A stretch of 64,000 nucleotides of DNA, from contig CM082597.2 in the NCBI GenBank assembly GCA_040954595.2, positions 3,286,001 through 3,350,000 on the forward strand. The letters are read 5' to 3'. This DNA is from Balanoglossus misakiensis. Lineage: Eukaryota > Hemichordata. The first letter of the stretch is position 1. Every line of letters begins with the position of its first letter. The position numbers and the translations under genes are program-made. Shown piece by piece: positions 27,301 through 35,517 of the stretch. Below the pieces are notes generated by a model. That model had not been told where the DNA came from and did no database searches. It saw only the letters and a program-made list of their open reading frames with translations.

Positions 27301-29081
27301 ACGAGAAGTCGAACACCGCGACTAATTACGAAGGCGTGGCCAAGCCGGCCGCGCCCATTTATGCCAGCGTGGCCGAAATGTATAACCCACAATGCATCTC
27401 TTCTTCTCATACTTCCACTAACAAAAAAATAGGTAAAGCACGCTTTCTGAGGTGGCCATGCAAGTCATGTTTTGTGTTTGTCATATTCATCCAAAATAAC
27501 TGACTTTCATAATGATATCTCATGGCAAGTATACACCTAGAACTTACTGTTACCTGAATGCAAAATGCAGATTAATCTGTGCTAATAAATTTCAAATAAT
27601 TTGCCAATCAGCTTAAATTGTGGTTTGAGGGATGTCATATAAGGCTGACTTGATCAAAATGGATTATTGAGACTTAGAGTAAGGGAAACACAAAGGTGAA
27701 TATGTATGGCCAGCTGCGTATTTTTATTTTTTTTATTTTAACTTCTTGTGTGGTTGTTGAGTGACATCATGGTTATTGGATAAAGTCATTTATAGATCAT
27801 AAACTAATTCAACCTATGTTGGCTTCTTCACCCTGACTTCCTTTCTCTCCTCAAATAAAATCATGATATTAAATGAATAAATCTTTTCTTCATTTCTGGT
27901 GTGTGCATACCTCAATAACTTTATAAAAATCTTGTTTTCTTTTTTTTCCATCTCTACTCTTCCTTCCTTTAAGACTTCAGTGTAAAGAAATTTCTTTCTT
28001 TTTTCAGATATTAACAGTCAGCATTGTGGGTTTTTTGACAGAGGCTGTTATTTCAAGTTTTGTAGTTAGATTGGGTGATAATCTGAAACATCTCGCACTA
28101 AGAATCAAAACCCAATTTTCTGTTGAGATGCAAATGATTCTTTACAACATGCTGGTAGTTGTTTTGGTTCTGTATGTTCATGGCAGCATATCATTCTCTC
28201 GTTTAATGTTAAGTATTCTTGACCTTGACATTGCAGGTCACAGCGTACCGGACGACTATGACGTCCCGCCGCCCTTGAGGAGGCTGGAGAACGACCCGCT
28301 TCACCCCCGACCTCAGCAGCCGCACGGAAACTTGCCAGCCATAGTATTATCCGGAGAAGATTACGATTTCCCCCCACCGCCTCGGAAAGCTGTGCCAAAT
28401 CCGCAGGAAAATAGTGAAGCAGTGAGTCTTGCTTCCGGCTCTCTCCTGGGATAGTAGTGTTGTGATTATACAGTTTGATCTGTCTAAACCGAACCCTGTC
28501 TAGTCTGGAAACCTGTCTATACCGAACACATTTTCCCATCCCTTTGATATAGAAGCACATGAATCAGACTAATATTTGTGTGTTTGCTAAGTTTGGGGAA
28601 CATTGGTAATGGATTTGGGAACCCCGGTAACATTTCTACAACCCCCTCATATAACTACATTGATACACCCTGGGGAACCTCGGTAAAATGACTGGGGAAC
28701 TCCGGTAGATTTTACCTAGGTACCCGCCCTTAACAGAAACGTGTTAAAAGAACCTCTATAAACCAGACAACTGAAGTTTCTTCAGTCCCTTTGGTGTACT
28801 GTTCAGACAGGTTTCACTGTATGTTTTCATTGTAATTTTTTTTTCAGAACTTAGACAGCGGACCGCAAGAAGACCCCATGTACGCCACACCGAAGAAGCG
28901 AAACGGGAAGACCAGCGCCCCGGAGAGGGGTGGCAGTGCCGCGGAAGCCCTGTCGGCCGTCGAGACTCTCCTGATGGAGGGGTACTCCCGCGATGCCGTG
29001 GTCCGAGCGCTGGGCATCGCGCAGAACAACATCGACATGGCCAGGAACATACTGCGCGAGTTTGCGCCTTCCAGTCAGTGA
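18342..29081 (+). CDS. CBL: CBL-family RING E3 ubiquitin ligase/adaptor, 10 exons, 787 aa
   Basis: CBL binds phosphotyrosine on activated receptor kinases and ubiquitinates them for endocytosis. Exons: 18342-18862, 19973-20251, 22693-22830, 23216-23435, 25167-25334, 25980-26030, 26530-26767, 27103-27432, 28237-28421, 28848-29081; all phases join. The order is TKB domain (four-helix bundle, EF-hand, SH2-like with FRLSCTR, R271 = human R294), linker helix with Y345/Y348 (human Y368/Y371), and RING finger C358, C361, C373, H375, C378, C381, C393, C396 with E2-contact W385 (human W408). Human numbering is offset by exactly 23 throughout this core. Then come a proline-rich region ([11 protein letters not shown]), tyrosine motifs ([30 protein letters not shown]) and a C-terminal UBA (about 744-783). 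Like CBL and CBLB but unlike CBLC, it has the full C-terminal half, so it represents the pre-duplication gene. Confidence 0.97.
20777..20869 (+). mobile_element. TTAA-ended ~92-bp MITE, copy A (CBL intron 2)
   Basis: TTAA is at both ends, with terminal inverted repeats CCCTTTCACC and GGGGGTGAAAGGG. The interior can fold back (GTTCAGTCCAA against TTGGACCTC). Best-preserved copy in the window together with copies B and E. Confidence 0.85.
22605..22645 (+). mobile_element. Partial copy of the TTAA-ended MITE (CBL intron 2)
   Basis: Only a fragment resembling one end (GGACCAAACCATGATGG then TTAAGGGG) remains. Weak call. Confidence 0.3.
22888..23025. mobile_element. 138-bp inverted-repeat element (CBL intron 3)
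   Basis: The element is bounded by perfect 8-bp inverted repeats GTACTAGT and ACTAGTAC. Inside them are longer, imperfect inverted sequences around AACCTGT and ACAGGTT, and repeated CTGTCTATAA units lie within. The termini resemble those of the element at 28471-28820, suggesting a related non-autonomous DNA transposon family. Confidence 0.55.
24194..24214 (+). other. CBL: Candidate 21-nt microexon inside the CBL RING region
   Basis: A strong pyrimidine tract and CAG precede 21 bases encoding seven residues (TRMNQSK), followed by GTTCGT, a weak donor. Inclusion would keep frame and insert seven residues between W385-Q386 and D387, in the loop before the last two zinc ligands. Human CBL has no insertion here and the exon-4/exon-5 join already matches human length, so it would be an optional exon or a false signal. 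Confidence 0.2.
26396..26465 (-). mobile_element. Degenerate copy of the TTAA-ended MITE (CBL intron 6)
   Basis: The left terminus TAACCCTTTCACCCCC is clear. The rest is eroded and the opposite end is not recognisable. It lies ~60 bases upstream of CBL exon 7. Confidence 0.45.
28471..28820. mobile_element. ~350-bp inverted-repeat element filling most of CBL intron 9
   Basis: The left end (CAGTTTGATCTGTCTAAACC) and the inverted right end (ACAGGTTTCACTGT) pair as imperfect terminal inverted repeats. AACCCTGTCTAGTCTGGAAA recurs near 55170, in PHLDB intron sequence. The middle holds repeated GGGGAAC/CCGGTA motifs. The host intron is 426 bases long, so the element makes up about four fifths of it. 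Confidence 0.55.
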
Positions 29082-30101
29082 GAAGACGTGGGCAGATTTT
29101 ATTTTTTTGTGCAATTCTTGAGGAAGAAGAAAAATAATGGCGTTTTTTTATAAATGAATATTTTTTAGGTCACTGACGGTCGAGCTCAATATATCCATTG
29201 TACTATTATTAGATCTGCATGATATTTTTTGTCTATCACATAAAACTCTCTAAGTCGCGGCATTAGTTGTATGCTAATACAAGTCAAACAACTCCCATGA
29301 TATCTGATATTACATAGGTACACACTCAAAATCAAAAATATAAAATAATACAAAATACCAACTAAGTACAAAAAATATGTAGCCAATTTGTCTTGCCATT
29401 TATGATAAATTTTCATAAATCTTTAATGAGGCAAGTTTGTTCTTATATCACTGTATGATTTCGTTGGTGCATGGGATATATGAAATAGCTTTTCTGGAGG
29501 ATGTACTGTGATCTTTATGTTGATCATGAAATAATATTGGGCGATCTCAAAGCCAGCTGACTCGAAAGCTGTTTCGCATGGATAAAACATTTTTGGAGAA
29601 ATGTGACCTTTTGCTGAATTCTATTGGCAGTGTAACATAAAACAAATCTTTCCAGGATGAGATTTCTTTGTTGCATGCCATTTGTATTTCAAGTTTTCTT
29701 TTTTCATAAGAAATCAGAAATGCCAAATTGTGAAACGGGAAAAATTTATGACGGTTAGAAGATTAAGTGTTGGAGGGGGTATATTGTATGTATAAAAATG
29801 AAGCCCGTATGTGGCACAGATATTTTACAAAGAATGTTTCAGAAGGGAAAATTTAGAAGTTACGCAGTGCATGGCTAGCTCTGTTGGGAAAAACTGATGC
29901 ATTTAGATGTTAATATCCAGTAGTCCTGTCTTATGAAAACTATTAAAGACATTTTCTCTGTAGTCTCAGTTATTTTCTATTTCAGAATATCCACATGTAA
30001 CTACACATTTTACATGTAAAAAATATTGCACGGAGCTATGTGCATGTTTTAGTTTAACTGGAGTAACTGGCGTGTCAAAGGTCAACCTGGGTCAGAGTTC
30101 A

Positions 30102-30193
30102 TTAACCCTTCACCACCATGGTTCAGTCCAAATCCATTGTTTTCTATGGTAATGTTGGACCTCTAAACAGGGAACTGGGGGTGAAAGGGTTAA
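30102..30193 (+). mobile_element. TTAA-ended MITE, copy B (downstream of CBL)
   Basis: TTAA flanks both ends; the interior is nearly identical to copies A and E (CACCACCATGGTTCAGTCCA at the left, GGACCTCTAAACAGGGAACT at the right). Confidence 0.85.
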
Positions 30194-30545
30194 TTAAGAG
30201 TTGGCCAAATATTTTTTTGAAACTTGCGTAAAATTACAATTTTTTGTATGATCATATTGTACAGTCTAAAGTGATTTGATATGGTATACTAAAATGACAA
30301 TCAATGATATATTCAAAATTCAGTAATAATTTCATCTTCATTTGTAAAATATTCAAACTTTATTAAACTTGTTTGACTATGTACTAGTAACTTTTTTTAA
30401 ATGTATCTTTTTACAGTTTTAATTTCTCCAGTCAAAAGAATGTTCTCTACAAACTAAAATGTGCCTGTTTACTAAGATTTTGCCAATTTTGACTGGGAAT
30501 TCATAATCTTTGTCACATGTTTGTGAAAATAGTTCTGGGTGTAGG

Positions 30546-30726
30546 CTCATAACGCCCTCAATAGTGTATAGTATCAAAACATTTGTTTGATGTGGTCCTC
30601 GGTTCTGCTGGGGGGGGGGGGGGGGTCTCATAGCGCCATCAGTAGTGAGTGGTATCAAAACTTTTGTTTGTTAACTGGTAACATAGATATTATTTGTACA
30701 CCCCCCCCCCCCCCCCCCCCCCCCCC
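30546..30726. repeat. 81-bp-offset duplication with G16 and C26 homopolymers
   Basis: Two ~44-base segments beginning CTCATA (30546 and 30627) are about 85 percent alike and end in TTTGTTTG. G16 (30610-30625) follows the first and C26 (30701-30726) follows the second. The two homopolymers are complementary and could pair. Their exact lengths may be assembly-uncertain. Confidence 0.75.
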
Positions 30727-31669
30727 ATGGTCAAACTAGTTTCCAATCCAGTATATATTCCAGTAACGGAAACCATTCTTAAAAACAAATTCCTCACTTC
30801 ATTCAGCAACTCGATAGACATTTCGACTCATTATTTTTCAATGGTAGATGTTATTTTTTACAGGTGATTTTCAGGTCAATATTTCTGCTACTGGGTGAAA
30901 TATTGACTTGTCGCTTGTTTCAACCAATCTCATTTTCACCTGACAAGAAGTTTTGTAGGTAGGCATGTGTGAGGGAAATGGAGGACTATTGGTGCTAGTT
31001 GTTCAAAATAAGCCGTTTCATAGAAGGGGATAATTCAGAATTCATCATTTCCTATCAATGCATTTCATTTCATTGGGCATTGATTTCAGCAATTTCCATT
31101 GCATGATTTCAGCCTTACAGTTGGCCACGGGGTCAATCTACTGGTCCATCTTGATTTTAAAGGTATTCTAGAGGTGTTTCTGTATTTATAAAAGCCAACC
31201 CATGATTGCCTTTTGTGTACATACAAGGACACATACTGCATGAATCACTGCAATTAAGAAATGGTGGAATTATGAAATTCTCAGCACGTTATCACGGATA
31301 CTAGGTTCAGATGTTTTCGCTGTCACTATATTCGCTTTGTTCTGTTTGTCTTTGTGTTAATGAAAGAGAATTAAAAGAAAATCATGTATTTTGTTACCAT
31401 GTTTTATGACCAAGTATCCAGAGATTCTTCAGTTATTATGTGTTTGTTTCTCTACCAAGTATTAATTAACACTTTTGGGGGTTATAATTGCTATAAAAGA
31501 GTCAATTTTCAGCCATAAGCTCATATGTAGGCGTTAGCCATTCTATTGTCTTCAAGCTGTCAATTGCTTGCCTGGTATTGTGTATTACCATGGCTGGTGG
31601 CAGCCATTTTGGTCAAGGGATGATGGGAAAGATGACATCAATAGTCACTCACAAACCATGAATGTTTTA

Positions 31670-31763
31670 TTAACCCTTTCACCCCCGTTTCCCGGTATAG
31701 AGGTCCAAGTTTACCATAGAAAGCAATGGATTTGGACCAGACAAGGGTGGTGAAAGGGATCAA
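31670..31763 (-). mobile_element. TTAA-ended MITE, copy C
   Basis: Inverted relative to copies A, B and E. The left end is TTAACCCTTTCACCCCCG; the right end is GGTGGTGAAAGGGATCAA, with a decayed TTAA. Confidence 0.8.
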
Positions 31764-32965
31764 TAGTCATGGTAAATAGTATTTTTTAAAGTCCTTACAT
31801 AACACTGACAAATCTGGTCATGTTTCATATGGAGAAAATGTACGACATTTACATCAAGGGCTGTTTTTGTTTTGTGTTTGAAAACCATTAGTTTTGCCAG
31901 CAATGTCCATGCTTTTATTTTTTTATGAAATGCTCATGTAAATGTAATGAGTTTAGCTGGAGCTATGTAGCAAATATCTAGAGTTATACGTGTACTAGAA
32001 TTCATATTTTAATGTGTCAAAAGCCAGTCATATTATATGCTGCTCCGTCAATGTTATTTTACTCATAGAATCTGCAGTTTACCTATTTTTGTGTGGTGCT
32101 GCCTGCCTTCTTACAGGAAATCAATGGGACTATTCCATCATCCTATGATGTCGAGGGTGTTGCTATAAAACTACTCAGCTATGTAAAAATCATGGGAAAA
32201 AAGTTTTTTTTCATTTCTGAGCAAAAATTATGTCAATGTTTAACCAGATATGCCAGTTATAACTGAACAATTTTTATGCTCACAGGTACCAGCTCGGTAT
32301 TTTAACTAGTTTAACTATTACCAATTTTGCATGGATGGAACTACTGTTGCTTACATGATTAATGAACTATTACAATTTCTATCTTGGGTACGCTAGTTTT
32401 GACCGTCAAAACTAGCACTACCAGCCAAAAACAGATGATGATATAATGTTTTTATCAAGTTATAATTGTCAGTACCTGTGTTTACCAGACAAGCGTGATT
32501 TATCAACCATAACCATTGGCTGATACAGAGTGTTAACTCAATTTGACTTGTCTGTACTGGTTTAAACTGGTTGAAATCAGTTTTGAAACCCACATTAATA
32601 ATAATTTACTGGTTATTAATATTAACCAAGATATCATTGTACACTCTATGGTTAGCTGTCCTTGCTATAATGTACAAATTAGTTATGAATAGTTAAGTCT
32701 AGCATAGAAGCACTTCACTTAGCCTACCTATCTGTAAAACACAAATTATTTTTGGAATATCTTCAATTTCTTGACACTAATAAATTCATCTATGAAATTA
32801 TACATTTTATTACATGTATGTGTTTATCTGTAAGGAAGTGTATGTATAATTTTATGTCCACTTGTTGTATAGAAGACCGAGTTCTGTAAGTCTCTGTGTC
32901 TGTATGATTTCAATCATGATAATCACAAGAACAATGTACAGTATATGTATGTGTAAAGATTATGC

Positions 32966-32971
32966 TTTATT
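32966..32971 (-). terminator. AAR2: AATAAA polyadenylation signal of AAR2
   Basis: TTTATT on the plus strand is AATAAA on the AAR2 strand, 108 bases after the stop codon. It is the nearest canonical signal. Confidence 0.65.
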
Positions 32972-32979
32972 ACAGCTTG

Positions 32980-33069
32980 AATACTTTCACCCATTTTGAT
33001 TTGAACAGGCCCAATTCACCATAGAAGACAATGGATTTGGGTTAAACCATTGTGGTGAAAGGGGGTAAA
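32980..33069 (-). mobile_element. TTAA-family MITE, copy D, forming most of the AAR2 3' UTR
   Basis: Terminal CTTTCACCC and GGTGGTGAAAGGGGG and the core CAATGGATTTGG identify the family. TTAA ends are degraded. The copy begins ~10 bases after the AAR2 stop codon and ends ~8 bases before its poly(A) signal. Confidence 0.7.
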
Positions 33070-33079
33070 ACAATAATGC

Positions 33080-34237
33080 TTATGGAAGGTCGACGACTGT
33101 TGGTGCGTATTCACCAGTCTCCATGTCCTCGAAGTCCCACTGGAATTTCCTGGTCAAGCTCTGTTTGAACTTGCGTCCTCGCGACTTCAGGTGTTGGCTG
33201 GCGGCCTCGGACTCCTCCAGGCTGCGGAAGAACTGCGCCAGGCAGGTGGTGAGGAAGTTGTCGCGGGTGACGATGTCCACGAAGAAGTCCCGGGGGATCT
33301 CGGAGAGCTGGAAGTAGATCGCGGTCATGAAGGCGTGGTAGAGATCGCCGTGGTTATCGAGCGCCTCTTCGCAACTGCAGAGAAGGTGGAACAGACGCTT
33401 CCAGTGTTCGAACGCGTCGTAGACTTGTCCGAGCAGGAAACAGACGAAGGCAAACTGCAGCTCTCCTATGACTCCGAACTTGTCGTCGCCGTATTTGACC
33501 CTCAGCAGTGTCTCTAAGGCGTAACTCGAATCCATGCTGTACTTTGTTATCTCAGACGGGGTCGCGCCGCTCGGGTATTTTTCCGGGATTTCCGAGAAAT
33601 GGATTTTGCTGTCCGGATTGGTATGCATCTGCGGAAGCTTTTCTTCCTCGGTCGCGTCGTCGGCGACGCTCGCTTGGATTTCAGCTCTCTGTTCGGCCGT
33701 GCGCGACTCCTTGTCACACAGGAGCTCCGTTGCCGAGGCGATCTTCCCACTGTTCGGCTGCAGGACCCGCACCAGCTTCTCCGATATCCGATTGGTCAGC
33801 GAAATCCACTGCTTCAGACTCTCGTACGGGTACGGCCCCAGATAGCTGTCCATTTCTTCGCGGTTGCTCTCGTATCGCTCCATTTCGTCCTCGGTCGGCC
33901 GGTAATCGCCGATATCCTCCATCTTCGCGTCCCACTTCTTGACCAGGATTTCGCGCTGTTTGAAGTTGTAGAAGAATCCAGTCCGAGGGGCGGCCTCCCG
34001 GAACTTGTTCACGGCGCTGTAGTACATAAAATGGACACCCGGTGGTATCATTTTGACACCGCGAAATTTAGACCCGACCGTCCACGAATTGTAATCCATC
34101 CCGAACTCTGTCCCCTCGGGTACGTTCAGAAAAACCAGTATAGCACCCTCGTGGAACAGCTTCCTTGCAGTGTCTGGGTCCATTTCTGGCACCGAATCTT
34201 CCGTTTCTGGCTTGCTGCGTTTAGAGGCTGTAGCCAT
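33080..34237 (-). CDS. AAR2: AAR2 splicing factor homologue, coding region without introns, 385 aa
   Basis: AAR2 (yeast Aar2p) holds Prp8 in an immature U5 snRNP before Brr2 replaces it. The whole protein is read in one frame: 385 aa against 384 in human. Conserved blocks are GTEFGMDYNSW, KFRGVKMIPPGVHF, LGPYPYESLKQWISLTN, GATPSEITKYSMD, SYALETLL, the long GELQFAFVCFLLGQVY and AFEHWKRLFHLLC, and EIPRDFFVDIV plus DNFLTTCL near the end. Both halves (N-terminal beta-rich and C-terminal alpha-helical) are therefore intact. The central linker (about 185-225) is divergent and acidic. On the coding strand, CCTCATAG just before the start (acceptor at ~34254) allows a 5' UTR intron, with donor-like GTAAGA near 34445. 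Vertebrate AAR2 has introns in its coding region, so their absence here suggests intron loss or retroposition. The frame is open and undamaged. Confidence 0.96.
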   Translation of the reverse strand: MATASKRSKPETEDSVPEMDPDTARKLFHEGAILVFLNVPEGTEFGMDYNSWTVGSKFRGVKMIPPGVHFMYYSAVNKFREAAPRTGFFYNFKQREILVKKWDAKMEDIGDYRPTEDEMERYESNREEMDSYLGPYPYESLKQWISLTNRISEKLVRVLQPNSGKIASATELLCDKESRTAEQRAEIQASVADDATEEEKLPQMHTNPDSKIHFSEIPEKYPSGATPSEITKYSMDSSYALETLLRVKYGDDKFGVIGELQFAFVCFLLGQVYDAFEHWKRLFHLLCSCEEALDNHGDLYHAFMTAIYFQLSEIPRDFFVDIVTRDNFLTTCLAQFFRSLEESEAASQHLKSRGRKFKQSLTRKFQWDFEDMETGEYAPTVVDLP

Positions 34238-34398
34238 GGTGATATCTGATTATCTATGAGGAAAACAATGGAATGCATTAATTTGTATTCTTTTGCATAA
34301 AAACTACGGAAATTTTACCATAATGATTTCATGTAGCAAAGTAACACAAAAGTCATCAGGCCAAATCACTTCTTTCTGCAAAAAGGTGATTTTCAGGT

Positions 34399-34520
34399 CA
34401 TCAACCCTTCCACTGTCACACTATGTTCTTTCTCTAGAAATCTTACCTCACAATCATGGTTATACCATGGAGGTACCTCCATGGTTATACAGAGTACATA
34501 TCACTGTGTGAAAGGGCAAA
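34399..34520. mobile_element. Degenerate inverted-repeat element with a 20-bp perfect palindrome
   Basis: Outer ends ATCAACCCTTCCACTGTCAC and CACTGTGTGAAAGGGCAAA pair as inverted repeats like those of the TTAA family. The centre holds CCATGGAGGTACCTCCATGG (34465-34484), a perfect palindrome flanked on both sides by TTATA within a direct repeat of CCATGGTTATA-like sequence. Confidence 0.4.
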
Positions 34521-35333
34521 AGGATGCTAGTGGATTGTACAGAATCTTAGGATTATTGTTTGGTATATCCTCCACTGATTCTAATGCGTGTCTGTCAGTC
34601 TTTGTGACGTGTGTGCAATGGACTGATACAGGAAATGTGTATATTGTACCTAACATGATGGTTCACTGGCCACCTGACGAAATTGTCTACTTGTCCAGTG
34701 ACGTTCATGGTATGGGAAGGGAGTGTAGTACAATGTATAGTGTCGTAAGTTAGGCCAAAACATCACCTACACCCTGTGATTCGTTTGAAATCGACGCCAT
34801 GTACATTTCAATGCAACACACAACAGGTACAATGTTACAAACGGGATGAAAGAGACAACCTGACGCGATGACGCGCGCTCCTTCAGGAGTTCGCGTTGTA
34901 CACAGTCTGTGATGAAATACACACAGCGTCAATTTCGAATAAGCAATACCTTATTTCAGTGTGACACCACTGCTTTCATTGCCGTCCACAGTGACGATTA
35001 CTACGTCTGCGATCGTTCCGGAACCACGAGTCGATTGCAAGACAGCGTCAAGCAAACGTTTACTTGACCTTTTCACTTGAAATGAAATTAGGTCAAAAGA
35101 ACGCCCCCGTGCGGTGACAAAGTAAACTTTTCTCGACCTTAGACAAAATGATTAGTTTCCTAATATTATAGAGGACTAAATAGCTCTTTTTATGAGTTTT
35201 ACACTGTATTGTGATGTATTTTTCTTATTGACAAGCATTTCAGCTGTGACAAGTCATACAGAAACGTTTTTTTTTATTGTGATGTTTCTGTTGCGTTGTC
35301 TTTCTCGCCCACATTCATGAGGGCGTTACACAA
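34521..35333. promoter_or_regulatory. Putative AAR2 upstream region between divergent AAR2 and PHLDB
   Basis: The region includes a GC-rich patch (about 34860-34890, GATGACGCGCGC). It also has a second donor-like site for AAR2 (GTATTG on the minus strand near 34945). No coding sequence is seen. The AAR2 transcription start is not pinned down. Confidence 0.3.
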
Positions 35334-35517
35334 TGACGTCACAGAGTTCAGATAAGGAAAGGGAAGTCCCACAAGTGATGTTCATTTCACACTACGATCA
35401 ACAGTCAGTCTAGTGTACACACTCAGTGGTGATCGTGGACTTTTCTCTCTCGTCCTGTTGATGATATCACTGGAGTCTAATGACTGCTGGATTTTAATAT
35501 AGTTTAGGTAAGTTAAC
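35334..35517 (+). promoter_or_regulatory. Putative PHLDB promoter and first non-coding exon
   Basis: A palindromic CRE (TGACGTCA) lies at 35334-35341. Downstream, sequence from about 35390 looks like a 5' UTR exon and ends at TTTAG followed by a consensus GTAAGT donor (35518). The next matching acceptor is TTTTCAG before 44908. The link to PHLDB across a 9.4-kb intron is inferred from strand and order; it could instead be a separate transcript. Confidence 0.35.

Larger units (their letters stand above)
29082..33079. other. CBL 3' UTR and convergent CBL-AAR2 intergenic region
   Basis: There is no ORF with protein-like character. The first poly(A)-like signal for CBL is ATTAAA at 29942-29947; the first canonical AATAAA on the plus strand is at 32779-32784, so the CBL 3' UTR may be 0.9 to 3.7 kb. 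The region carries MITE copies B, C and D, a tandem duplication at 30546-30670, and G16 and C26 runs. Confidence 0.5.

Noticed and set aside
33599-34249. 216-codon plus-strand ORF
   Set aside because: Antisense shadow of the AAR2 coding sequence, which is a clear full-length match to the family.
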